DNA of 64,000 nucleotides from Streptomyces humi (GCF_001005085.2 NZ_LBMU02000088.1:1-64000); one strand, 5' to 3'; shown: positions 42,777-50,614, counted from the stretch's first letter. Numbers and translations: made by a program. The notes: generated by a model not told the origin, from the sequence alone.

Positions 42777-43327
42777 ACAAAGTACTTCTCGCCAGTCAGA
42801 ACTCCATCAAACTCGAAGAAGTCCGCAGCATCTTCCCCGAGGTCGACGTTCTGCGCGCCGATCTGCTGGAAGTGCAGTCGGTGGACGTGCGGCGGGTGGT
42901 GGAGCACAAACTCGAACAGGTCGCGGCCCTGCGGCTTCCCGCACCGGTCATCGTCGAGGACACGGGACTCGCCGTGGCGGCCTGGAACGGCCTGCCCGGC
43001 GCGCTCGTCAAGTGGTTCGTGGACGGACTGGGCGCCCAGGGACTCAAGGAGGCTTTCCCGTCCCACGGGCCCGTCACGGCGATCGCCACCAGCGCGGTGG
43101 GCGTCGTGTTCGACGGCGAGTGCGAGGTGTGGGAGGGGCACACCGAGGGGAGACTGGTCGACGGCCGGGGCCAACTCGGCGGCTGGACACCGGTCTTCGA
43201 GGTGAAGGGCACCGGACTCACCCTCGGCGAAATGGGTTTCGACGACCGGATGCGCTGGACCATGCGGCGGGAGCCGCTCCTGGCGGCCCGGGACTGGATC
43301 GCCAAGCGAACCGCCGCGAGGCGGTGA
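42773..43327 (+). CDS. Non-canonical NTP pyrophosphatase (HAM1/RdgB/ITPase family)
   Basis: This 184-residue protein begins NKVLLASQNSIKLEEVRSIFP, matching the HAM1 opening (ATxNxxKxxE). It then has VIVEDTGLAVAAWNGLPGALVKWF, where the acidic metal site EDTGL and PG...KWF match the family, and GEMGFDDRMRW near the end. The family hydrolyses (deoxy)nucleoside triphosphates to monophosphate plus pyrophosphate, usually inosine or xanthosine forms. In this operon it is followed by a LOG-like gene that could use the monophosphate, so the two may form a nucleotide-consuming step rather than housekeeping. GTG 42773 overlaps the previous stop. Confidence 0.85.
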   Translation: MNKVLLASQNSIKLEEVRSIFPEVDVLRADLLEVQSVDVRRVVEHKLEQVAALRLPAPVIVEDTGLAVAAWNGLPGALVKWFVDGLGAQGLKEAFPSHGPVTAIATSAVGVVFDGECEVWEGHTEGRLVDGRGQLGGWTPVFEVKGTGLTLGEMGFDDRMRWTMRREPLLAARDWIAKRTAARR

Positions 43328-43354
43328 GCGCCGCGCGCCGGCCGACAAGCACAT

Positions 43355-43370
43355 CCCCCCACCCCCCCCC
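43355..43370. repeat. C-rich homopolymer tract before the LOG-like gene
   Basis: Six Cs, one A and nine Cs lie immediately upstream of the AAGGAGG ribosome site of the next gene. Such tracts slip easily during replication and sequencing, so the exact length may vary between strains or be uncertain in the assembly. Confidence 0.85.
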
Positions 43371-43381
43371 AAGGAGGCATG

Positions 43382-43942
43382 GTGAACATATGCGTCTTCC
43401 TCTCCGCCGCGGACCTCGACGAGCGCTACGTCGGACCGACCCGTGAATTCGCGGAGCTGCTCGGCAGGTCAGGCCACACGCTGGTGTGGGGCGGATCGGA
43501 CGTGGGCCTGATGAAGGTGCTCGCGGACGGCGTCCAGGCGGCGGGCGGACGGCTGTGCGGCGTCTCCGTGGAGTTCCTGACACACGTCGTACGACCCGGC
43601 TGCGACGAGATCGTGATCGCCAAGGACCTGGGTGAACGCAAGGCGCTCCTGCTGGACAAGGCGGACGCCGTGATCATGCTCGTCGGAGGCACCGGAACCC
43701 TGGACGAGACCACCGACATCCTGGAGCTGAAGAAGCACGAACTGTGCGACAAGCCTGTCGTCGTGGTGAACACCGCGGGTTTCTACGACGGGCTCAGGAC
43801 CCAGCTCGTGCGTATGGAGGCCGAGGGCTTCCTGCCCGTACCCCTGTCCCAGTTGATGTACTTCGCCGACACGGGCAAGCAGGCACTCGACTACGTCGAG
43901 AAGTACATCGAGGAAAGAGCACAGGCCGCCATCGCCAACTGA
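43382..43942 (+). CDS. LOG-family protein (nucleoside 5'-monophosphate phosphoribohydrolase-like)
   Basis: This 186-residue Rossmann-like protein has the LOG order: GHTLVWGGSDVGLMKVLADGV, then LGERKALLLDKADAVIMLVGGTGTLDETTDIL. The usual PGGxGTxxE signature reads VGGTGTLDE, with the Pro lost. LOG enzymes cut the N-glycosidic bond of AMP-type monophosphates, releasing base and ribose 5-phosphate. Directly after the HAM1-like gene, it could receive a monophosphate made from a triphosphate. An ideal AAGGAGG site lies at 43371-43377; GTG 43382 has proper spacing, whereas ATG 43379 would be only one base away. Start therefore placed at 43382. Confidence 0.8.
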   Translation: MNICVFLSAADLDERYVGPTREFAELLGRSGHTLVWGGSDVGLMKVLADGVQAAGGRLCGVSVEFLTHVVRPGCDEIVIAKDLGERKALLLDKADAVIMLVGGTGTLDETTDILELKKHELCDKPVVVVNTAGFYDGLRTQLVRMEAEGFLPVPLSQLMYFADTGKQALDYVEKYIEERAQAAIAN

Positions 43943-43976
43943 CGGCCCGTCCGGACGAACAAGGGAGGACTTTCGA

Positions 43977-45143
43977 GTGGAGACGCCGATCCTGCGGGCA
44001 CAAGAAATGAACGCGGTGGCGGGGCGTTGGTCCCTGCTCGCGGAGAGTCTCTACTCGCTGCCCAACTGGCTGCGCACGGCGGAGAGCCGGGAGGCCGGCG
44101 ACCGCCACTACTCGGTCCTCGACGGTGAGTTCGCCCCGCGAGGCGGGCTCGTCGCCTACCACATGACCGAGGAAAGCTGGTTCTACAACAACCCCGTCAC
44201 CCAGCTGGTCCGCCAGGACCCGGCCCTGCGGCCCTTCCTCAGCCCGGAGGAACAACGGTGGCTCTCCGATCACGCCGGGCGACTGGAGAAGGCCGCGGCC
44301 CGGCTCGCTCCGGCGCTGGTGTCCGTCCTGCCCAGCGGCTACCTCCCGGGGCTGCTCAGAGCCCCGGGGGCGGACGACGGCGTGGTCGGGGAACTGGTGG
44401 ACGAACTGGAACACCTGTGCGCCGAGCAGGGCCTGGAGACCACAGCCGTGATGCACGTACCGGAACGGGACATGGCCCTGCGGCGGGTGCTGGAGCACCG
44501 GGGATACGTGTCGTACGCGTTCGTGGGCGACTGCGTTCTCCCCGTCTCGTGGCCGGACCTCGACGGCTACCTGGGCGGTCTGCGCAGTCCCAGACCGACA
44601 CGTGTCCGCCGGGAGATACGGGGCTTCGAGGAGTCGGGCGCGACCCTGCGCGAAACCACCATCGACGACCTGGACGACAGACACGCACACCTGCACTGCG
44701 AGCACCTGCGGCGCTACGGCCACGACGTCCACGTCGCAGGATCCCGCACTCTGATCAGCTCCATCAAGGCCAACCCCACCGGCCGGGGCAGAGTGCTGGA
44801 GGCCTGGCGCGGGGACACCCTGGTCGGCTTCGTCGTCTTCTACGAAGCGAACCAGGTGTTCCATCCCAAGATGATCGGAGTCGGCCCCGACGAGCGAAGG
44901 GCCTTCACCTACTTCAATCTCTGCTACTACGGCCTGATCCGCATCGCCGCCGTTGAGGACGTGCACTCCATCGTCTACGGACCCGAGTCCTACGAGGCCA
45001 AGGCCTTCCGCGGGTGCGCGCTGGAGCGCCGGATCAGCTACCTCCGGGCACCGGAGGACCTGCACGACGTCGTCGCCGGTACGGCGGCCGCGATCGACGC
45101 CGCGGGCCGGCGCCGGCTCGACTCCTTCGCGTGGCAGACCTGA
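43977..45143 (+). CDS. GNAT/FemAB-fold acyltransferase-like protein
   Basis: A 388-residue protein whose C-terminal half (about 200-370) reads like a GNAT or FemAB acyltransferase domain. Features are PTRVRREIRGFEESG, HLHCEHLRRYGHDV, ISSIKANPTGRGRVLEAWRGDTLVGFVVFYEANQ and FNLCYYGLIRIAAVEDV. It resembles proteins annotated as peptidogalycan biosynthesis/GNAT family in actinobacteria. A plausible task is aminoacyl or acyl transfer onto the operon's product, possibly using an aminoacyl-tRNA as FemAB-like proteins do, but this is inference. GTG 43977 follows AAGGGAGGA. It is the last gene of the tight plus-strand operon; 90 bp separate it from a P450. Confidence 0.62.
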   Translation: METPILRAQEMNAVAGRWSLLAESLYSLPNWLRTAESREAGDRHYSVLDGEFAPRGGLVAYHMTEESWFYNNPVTQLVRQDPALRPFLSPEEQRWLSDHAGRLEKAAARLAPALVSVLPSGYLPGLLRAPGADDGVVGELVDELEHLCAEQGLETTAVMHVPERDMALRRVLEHRGYVSYAFVGDCVLPVSWPDLDGYLGGLRSPRPTRVRREIRGFEESGATLRETTIDDLDDRHAHLHCEHLRRYGHDVHVAGSRTLISSIKANPTGRGRVLEAWRGDTLVGFVVFYEANQVFHPKMIGVGPDERRAFTYFNLCYYGLIRIAAVEDVHSIVYGPESYEAKAFRGCALERRISYLRAPEDLHDVVAGTAAAIDAAGRRRLDSFAWQT

Positions 45144-45233
45144 GCGGGGCCGGCCACTGCGGCGCGGACGGCGCTCCCGCACGCCATACGCCCGTCACCC
45201 ACCGACGTTGCACCGTTCTGGAGGATCCATCTC

Positions 45234-46469
45234 ATGCCTGAAACCGGTACTGTCCACCGCGCCGGCTCCGACACCGCGCCGACGTATCCCACCGTCCGCA
45301 CCGGATGCCCGTTCGATCTGCCTCCGTTGGTGGGGGAGTTACGCGAGGAACGCCCCGTCGCCAGGGTCACGCTCTGGGACGGCAGTCGCCCCTGGCTGGT
45401 GACCCGCTACGCCGACGCGCGGCAGGCGCTGCGTGACCCCAGGCTGAGCGCGGATCTGCGCCGCCCCGGGTTCCCCTTCATCTCCCCGGTGCAGAAGCTC
45501 CAGCGGAACCAGGACCTGCCCGTGGGGTTCCTGCGCATGGACCCTCCCGAGCACACCAGGCAACGCCGCATGCTCATACCGGAGTTCATCGTCAAGCGCA
45601 TGCAGCTGATGCGTCCCGAGGTCGACGCGTTGGTGGCGTCGCTGATCGACGACATGACGCGGTCCGGTACGACGGCGGACCTGGTCGGTGCCTTCGCGCT
45701 GCCGCTGCCGTCCCTCGTGATCTGCAAGTTGCTGGGGGTGCCGTACCGGGACCACGACTTCTTCCAGGAGCAGAGCCGTCTGATGCTCGACCAGACGGCG
45801 GGCGTCGACCGGGTCCTCGCCGCACGTGAGGAACTGCGGGACTACTTCGACCGGTTGGCCGTCCACAAGGCCGGCCGACCGGACGACGACCTGCTCAGCC
45901 GGCTGGTCGCGGACCAGGAGGCGCCGGGACACCTCACCCACGACGAGGTCGTCGGCATGGCCGCCGTCCTGCTGGTCGCCGGTCACGAGACCACCGCCAA
46001 CATGATCGGCATCGGTGTGCTGAACCTGCTGGAGACCCCGGACCAGTGGGCGGCACTGTGCGAGGACCCCGGTCTGATTCCCGGGGCCGTGGAGGAACTG
46101 CTGCGGTATCAGACCATCATCCACACGGGCCTGCCGCGCGTGGCGACGGAGGACCTGGAGATCGGCGGTGTCACCGTCCGGGCCGGCGAGGGCGTCCTGA
46201 TCCAGCTCGCGGCCGCCAACCGCGACGCGCGCGTCTTCGACGACCCCGAGCGGCTGGACGTCCGCCGCCCGCCGCGCCAGCACCTGGCATTCGGGTTCGG
46301 CGTCCACCAGTGCCTGGGACTCCCGCTGGCCCGCGTCGAGTTGCAGTCCGCCCTGACCGGCCTGGTGCGACGCCTGCCCGGACTGAAGAGCGTCAAGCCG
46401 CTGGAGGAACTGGAGTTCAGGCACCGCATGAACGTCTACGGACCGGTGGAGCTGCCCGTGACCTGGTAG
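45234..46469 (+). CDS. Cytochrome P450 (class I, Streptomyces type)
   Basis: This 411-residue P450 has the I-helix VLLVAGHETTANMIG (about 245), the ExxR-containing EELLRYQ, the R of the K'-region RVFDDPERLDVRR and the heme loop AFGFGVHQCLGLPLARVEL (Cys about residue 360). Length and motifs match soluble actinobacterial P450s (CYP105/107-like) that need ferredoxin and reductase. ATG 45234 has GGAGGA upstream. It is 90 bp after the GNAT-like gene and on the same strand, so it may tailor that pathway's product, although it could equally be an independent gene at the cluster's edge. Confidence 0.9.
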   Translation: MPETGTVHRAGSDTAPTYPTVRTGCPFDLPPLVGELREERPVARVTLWDGSRPWLVTRYADARQALRDPRLSADLRRPGFPFISPVQKLQRNQDLPVGFLRMDPPEHTRQRRMLIPEFIVKRMQLMRPEVDALVASLIDDMTRSGTTADLVGAFALPLPSLVICKLLGVPYRDHDFFQEQSRLMLDQTAGVDRVLAAREELRDYFDRLAVHKAGRPDDDLLSRLVADQEAPGHLTHDEVVGMAAVLLVAGHETTANMIGIGVLNLLETPDQWAALCEDPGLIPGAVEELLRYQTIIHTGLPRVATEDLEIGGVTVRAGEGVLIQLAAANRDARVFDDPERLDVRRPPRQHLAFGFGVHQCLGLPLARVELQSALTGLVRRLPGLKSVKPLEELEFRHRMNVYGPVELPVTW

Positions 46470-46628
46470 GGCGCCGCCCACGGGCGGACACGCCCCGCGA
46501 CCGACCGACGGCCTGGGCGGTTCGGATGCTCCGGAAAGGTTCCCGGATGGGTTCCCGGAAGGGTGGGTGCCCGTCGGCTGGTGGACACCTGGGCGCAACC
46601 TTCTGGTGTTCCCGCGTGTCCATGTAGC

Positions 46629-48209
46629 GTGCTGACGATACGCAGAACGTGGCGGACAGCGGCGGCCGCCGCTTTCGCGACCGCCGTCCTGGCGGTCGCG
46701 ACCCCGGCCGCGCACGCCGCCGGAACGACACTCGTCCTGGACGCCCAGGAGAACTACTACCTCCCCACCGAGGGTGAGGGTCCGAACCTGGACCTCGGCA
46801 TCACCGCCTCGGGCGGGGACGCCCATGACGTCTCGGTCACGGTCGACGCCTCGTCCCTCGCCGGGAAGGCGACGATGGAGGTCACGGGGGACTGCGTGAG
46901 CACCGGCGCCCTCAAGGTCAGGTGCGACATCGGCCCGCTGTCGGGCAGGGAGTCGATCGACCCGTTCTTCCTGAAGCCCACCGCGGCCGCCAAGGCGGGC
47001 GACACCGGTGCCGTCACCTACACCGCCACCGCCTCCGACGCGTCCACCGTGACCGCGAGGACGGACGTCCTGGTCGGCGGCCCGAAACTCGCCACCCGGC
47101 CCTACCCGGCACTGAAGGGCATCGCGCCCGGCACCGTCTTCGAGCGCACCCCGGCCTTCGCCGACACCGGCGCCGCCCCCGCCGACAAGGGCGTCATGCT
47201 GCTGGTGCAGGACTCCGAGGGCGTCTCCCTCGCCCGCGCTCACTCCAACTGCCATTACTCGAACGGGTCCGACGTCGGAGCCTGGTGCCGGTTCGACACC
47301 CCGGTCGCGCCGGGCTCGGCCTACGAGACGGACGCGCCGCTGCGCTACACCGCCGCAGCGGACACGATGTACGGCTACAACACCTACGTCGTGTGGCCGG
47401 TCGGCGGCAGCGCGCCCGACTCCTTCGACCCGTCCGACTTCCCCGAGACCGGCACCGGCGCCCCGCTCGGCCTCAAGTCCGTCGCCCCAGGCTCCGGGTT
47501 CACCGGCTCCGGGTACGGCACGTTCGCCACCACCCAGCACGCCGACTACCAGGCGCTCGGAGACACGGTCGAGGGCAAGGTCGGCGAGACCGTGAAAATC
47601 ACCGTGGGCGTGCGCAACACCGGGCCGGGCCGGATGAACTTCCGGTGGATGGACGCCGACAACTCCGGCACCTTCGTGGTGACCCCGCCCGCCGGCACCA
47701 CCATCACCGGCGCACCAGGCCCCGGCGAGCAGGGCGACCCCGGGCCGTTGTGGAACTGCACACCGCGGAAGGCCGGCGCGAAGAGCTACACCTGCGACAT
47801 CAGCAGTACGGACTTCCGGCCGGGCGACTCCGTGACCCAGGAGTTCACGGTGCGGATCGACCGGGTCGTCCCCGGCGCCCGGGGCAGCGTGAAGGCGGCG
47901 GCGAACCCCGACTACCCCAACCGTGACGACGACACGGCGAACGACACCGCGGCGATCACGGTCAGCGCCACCGGCTCGGCGACGCCCAGCCCGTCGCCCA
48001 GTGCCTCCGCGTCCCCGTCGGCCACGGCCACCGCGGGCTCGTCCGGCTCCGGGGCGGGTACCGGAAACGGGACGACGACCGGAGGCGGGCTCGCCGCCAC
48101 GGGCGCCGGCGGGGTCCTGCTGAAGGTGGGTACCGCCGCCCTCCTGGTGGCGGGCGGCACGCTGGCGTTCCTGACGGCACGGAGGTCGCGTCCGCGGAGC
48201 GGCCGCTGA
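46629..48209 (+). CDS. Secreted cell-wall protein with LAATG (class E-type) sortase signal
   Basis: A 526-residue exported protein. The N-terminus TIRRTWRTAAAAAFATAVLAVATPAAHAAG is a Sec signal peptide with an AHA|A cleavage site. The body is Asp/Thr/Gly-rich with repeated beta-sandwich (DUF11/Ig-like) character, for example VEGKVGETVKITVGVRNTGPGRMNF and FRPGDSVTQEFTVRIDRV. A Ser/Pro/Ala/Thr linker precedes GGGLAATGAGG, a hydrophobic helix VGTAALLVAGGTLAFLTA and a basic tail, the standard sorting signal for class E-like sortases of Streptomyces. It is presumably anchored to peptidoglycan. GTG 46629 gives the proper signal peptide. Function unknown. No sortase gene adjoins. Confidence 0.82.
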   Translation: MLTIRRTWRTAAAAAFATAVLAVATPAAHAAGTTLVLDAQENYYLPTEGEGPNLDLGITASGGDAHDVSVTVDASSLAGKATMEVTGDCVSTGALKVRCDIGPLSGRESIDPFFLKPTAAAKAGDTGAVTYTATASDASTVTARTDVLVGGPKLATRPYPALKGIAPGTVFERTPAFADTGAAPADKGVMLLVQDSEGVSLARAHSNCHYSNGSDVGAWCRFDTPVAPGSAYETDAPLRYTAAADTMYGYNTYVVWPVGGSAPDSFDPSDFPETGTGAPLGLKSVAPGSGFTGSGYGTFATTQHADYQALGDTVEGKVGETVKITVGVRNTGPGRMNFRWMDADNSGTFVVTPPAGTTITGAPGPGEQGDPGPLWNCTPRKAGAKSYTCDISSTDFRPGDSVTQEFTVRIDRVVPGARGSVKAAANPDYPNRDDDTANDTAAITVSATGSATPSPSPSASASPSATATAGSSGSGAGTGNGTTTGGGLAATGAGGVLLKVGTAALLVAGGTLAFLTARRSRPRSGR

Positions 48210-48281
48210 CGCCCGGACCGGCGTTCCGTCACCTCGCGAGCCGCGCTCCGTCCGCAGCCGCTGGGCGGGGCCGAGACGGCG

Positions 48282-48314
48282 GGCGCCGGTCCGGGCACAG
48301 TCCGGACCGGCGCC
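48282..48314 (+). terminator. Strong hairpin terminator after the sortase-anchored protein
   Basis: GGCGCCGGTCCGG and CCGGACCGGCGCC form a perfect 13-bp stem with a 7-nt loop, 73 bp after the stop. A third copy of the arm sequence (48211-48223) can pair perfectly with 48284-48296, so two alternative hairpins are possible. Confidence 0.65.
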
Positions 48315-48390
48315 GACCGGAGCGAGGGTGGTCACGGTGCTGCTCGGTCACGCGGTGGCCCAGGCAACGTCGTTCACCGCGCCGATGCCG

Positions 48391-48426
48391 TTGCCGCTGC
48401 CGCTGCCGTTGCCGCTGCCGCTGCCG
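48391..48426. repeat. 18-bp tandem duplication of TTGCCGCTGCCGCTGCCG
   Basis: Two exact 18-bp copies, each made of TTG/CTGCCG hexamers, in the non-coding stretch upstream of the SUKH-like gene. It is a simple-sequence repeat with no apparent role. Confidence 0.85.
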
Positions 48427-48523
48427 GCCGGCAGCGGTGGTTTGCTTGGGTGCGGTACTGGTGGGGGTGGTGGCTGTGCCACTGCCCCTCAGGGCGGCTG
48501 AAGTCCATGGGGAGGGGTGCGGC

Positions 48524-48907
48524 GTGGTGGAGTCGGTTCCGAGGCCGACGGCGGCGACGCCGGCCGAAGTGACGCGGGCGCGGTCCGAGACGGCGATGAG
48601 CCTTCCCTCGGCGCTGGTGACCCTGTGGAGGGTGAGGGACGGTCTGCTCACCGAGTCCGGGGTCGCGGTGTACTCGGCGAGGGACATCGGTGAACGCAAC
48701 GCCACCTACGAGATCGCGCGGTACGCGCCGGGGTACGTGCTCGTCGGCGATGACAGCGGTGGCCGCGGGTTCCTCCTGCGCGCCGACGACCCCGACTCCG
48801 CCGTGTTCTCCTCCGGCCTGGGCGACCTGAACCCCGCGGACTTCGCCGTCGTGTCCCCGGACTTCGTGTCCTGGCTCGCGTCGCTCGGCCCCACGCCGTC
48901 CTGCTGA
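48524..48907 (+). CDS. SMI1/KNR4 (SUKH)-like small protein
   Basis: About 127 residues. After an N-terminal segment PTAATPAEVTRARSETAMSL come LPSALVTLWRVRDGLL, an LTESGVAVYSARDIGERNATYEI middle, GYVLVGDDSGGRGFLLRADD and a final helix PDFVSWLAS. This is the order seen in SUKH proteins, many of which are immunity proteins against polymorphic toxins or regulators of polysaccharide synthesis. GTG 48524 with GGGGAGGGG upstream begins where the family begins. No toxin gene is adjacent, so it is an orphan here. The call rests on pattern resemblance. Confidence 0.6.
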   Translation: MVESVPRPTAATPAEVTRARSETAMSLPSALVTLWRVRDGLLTESGVAVYSARDIGERNATYEIARYAPGYVLVGDDSGGRGFLLRADDPDSAVFSSGLGDLNPADFAVVSPDFVSWLASLGPTPSC

Positions 48908-48992
48908 CCGAGGGGTACTCACGGTGTTCGGCGCGTAGCAGCGGAGTGCCGTCCGGTCCTGTGTGGCAGGCGCGAGGCCGCCCGGGTAGTGC

Positions 48993-49610
48993 TCAACTCC
49001 GAGGTGGTACCTCGGTGTCCTGCTCGAAGAGCAGCCGTACGAAGTCGGTGACCGGCCCGACGATGTCGAGCTCCTGGTCGAGCACCCACTGCAATTGGAG
49101 TCCGTTGAGCACGGCCTGGAAGAGGACCGCGGCGCTCTCCGGGCTGACGCCCTCCCGGAGCCTGCCCCGAGACGTCTCGTCGGGAAATCCGCCGACGAAC
49201 TGGGCGCGGCTGCGTTCGTAACGTTCGACGAAATACGTGTGCGCGGGGTGATCCGGCCGTGAGGCCGCCGCCGCGAGCTCGATCCACAGGCGCATCAGCT
49301 CCGGGGTGTGCTGATGCCGCCGCATGAGCTCAGCGAGGTAGGGCCCGAGCTGGTCGGGACTGTCGACCTCGTCCAGGCCCTGCCGCCACTCCTCGGAATC
49401 GCGGTCGGCGAGCACCTCGGCGAGGAGTTCGTCCTTGTTGTGGAAGTGATGGAGGAGCCCGGCGTGGGTGATGCCGGCCCGTTCCGCGATGTCGCGCAGG
49501 GAGGAGTTGGCGTACCCGCGCTCGGCGAAGCTGTCGCGTGCCGCCCGGACGATCTCCGCCTTGCGGGCCGGCGTCTTGGCGTAGGGTCCTCGCGATTTCG
49601 CCTGTCCCAC
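48993..49610 (-). CDS. TetR/AcrR-family transcriptional regulator
   Basis: A 205-residue regulator. KAEIVRAARDSFAERGYANSSLRDIAERAGITHAGLLHHFHNKDELL is a textbook TetR DNA-binding domain (residues about 17-63). The C-terminal domain (PDQLGPYLAELMRRHQHTPELMRLWIELAAAASRPDHP) resembles regulators that bind bulky hydrophobic ligands. It starts with GTG 49610. It is upstream of, and on the same strand as, no obvious partner; the next gene upstream is another TetR gene 163 bp away, also on the minus strand. Targets may include the adjacent SDR-P450 operon or distant genes. Confidence 0.88.
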   Translation of the reverse strand: MGQAKSRGPYAKTPARKAEIVRAARDSFAERGYANSSLRDIAERAGITHAGLLHHFHNKDELLAEVLADRDSEEWRQGLDEVDSPDQLGPYLAELMRRHQHTPELMRLWIELAAAASRPDHPAHTYFVERYERSRAQFVGGFPDETSRGRLREGVSPESAAVLFQAVLNGLQLQWVLDQELDIVGPVTDFVRLLFEQDTEVPPRS

Positions 49611-49773
49611 GGTGTGTTCACTCTCCTCGACGAGGCCGGTCCGGGCGGGTGGAGCGCGTCGGTCCGACCTTAAAATCTACCACATGGTCCGGATTCGTGT
49701 CCGCTCGCTCCAGGGGCGCCGGGGACGGGCACCCGCACTCCCGTGCGGCAGCCGGAGGTGGGCAGGGGTACCG

Positions 49774-50376
49774 TCAACCCTCTTCGGCGTCACCCTCGTA
49801 GTGGTGCAGGAAGCGCTCCACGAACGCGAGCGCCTCCTCGTGCCGGGTCGTCATGCCCATCGTGTTCTCCATCATGATGATCCGGCCGAGGGCGTTCGTC
49901 AGCATGAGCAGTACGGCCGGCGACACCTCGGGCGGCAGTTCGACGCCCGTCTCCGCGAGTCGCCGGGTGAGTGCCGCCAGTTGTGCCTCGCGGTAGCGGT
50001 CGGCGAAGGCGGCGAGTTCGGCGCGGATCGCCTTGCGGTGGTTGGCCAGGGCGGCGAACTCCGTGGTCAGTGCGTTGCCCGGGTGGCTGGCGATCCGCCA
50101 CAGGGTGTGCAGCGGCTGCGGGCCGTCCAGCAGGCGGACGACCCGCTCCATCTCGTGGTCGCCGCGCCGCCGCAGCATCGCCAGGAACAGATCGTCCAGC
50201 GTGCGGAAGTAGTACAGCACCAGCGCCGGCGCCACCCCGGCCTCGCGCGCCACCCTGCGGATGCCCACGGAGGCGTATCCCTCGTCCAGCATCAGCCGCT
50301 CGGCGACGTCGAGCAGGACCTGGCGCGTCTTGGAGTTCTCGGTGCCCATACGGCGAGGCGCAGTCATGCCGCTCAT
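49774..50376 (-). CDS. TetR/AcrR-family regulator of the SDR-P450-ferredoxin operon
   Basis: A 200-residue TetR protein with TRQVLLDVAERLMLDEGYASVGIRRVAREAGVAPALVLYYFRTLDDLFLAML as its DNA-binding domain (residues about 17-67). ATG 50376 starts it. It is divergent from the mycofactocin-coupled SDR operon, and the gap contains a perfect 8-bp-arm inverted repeat downstream of a candidate -35/-10 pair, so it very probably represses that operon and perhaps itself. The ligand is likely the operon's substrate, an alcohol, terpenoid or steroid-like molecule, but this is not shown. Confidence 0.88.
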   Translation of the reverse strand: MSGMTAPRRMGTENSKTRQVLLDVAERLMLDEGYASVGIRRVAREAGVAPALVLYYFRTLDDLFLAMLRRRGDHEMERVVRLLDGPQPLHTLWRIASHPGNALTTEFAALANHRKAIRAELAAFADRYREAQLAALTRRLAETGVELPPEVSPAVLLMLTNALGRIIMMENTMGMTTRHEEALAFVERFLHHYEGDAEEG

Positions 50377-50381
50377 TGTCC

Positions 50382-50410
50382 TTGACGGCCGCCGGGAGCG
50401 CTGTTAAACA
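50382..50410 (+). promoter_or_regulatory. Candidate promoter of the SDR-P450-ferredoxin operon
   Basis: TTGACG (50382-50387), 17-bp spacer, TAAACA (50405-50410). The -35 is one base from consensus; the -10 is weak. It is placed immediately upstream of the inverted repeat, as expected for a repressor-controlled promoter. Confidence 0.4.
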
Positions 50411-50436
50411 AGTGTTCAGCACTCGTGTTGAACACT
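50411..50436. promoter_or_regulatory. TetR-type operator (inverted repeat)
   Basis: AGTGTTCA and TGAACACT are perfect 8-bp arms around a 10-bp centre, in the gap between the divergent TetR gene and the SDR operon. A related half site TGTTGAACACTCGTTCAG overlaps. The layout fits binding by the adjacent TetR protein over the operon's transcription start. Confidence 0.65.
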
Positions 50437-50614
50437 CGTTCAGTGCACACGGAGGGCCCGGTCGATGGCTCGCTGTATGGGTACCAGGCGGTTCGCCGAG
50501 CACCTGGCCTCCGAACTCGCCGCACCCGCACCGGAGTCGCCCGCGCCGAAGACGGCCGCGGGCCCCGACGAATCCGTCACCACACCGCAACCCGTACGAG
50601 GAATCGAGGTAGTC

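Noticed and set aside
45339-48335. Open frame of about 998 codons on the minus strand
   Set aside because: It runs antisense to the P450 and sortase-anchored protein, whose motifs are clear; its product is Arg/Gly/Val-rich shadow sequence with no domain.
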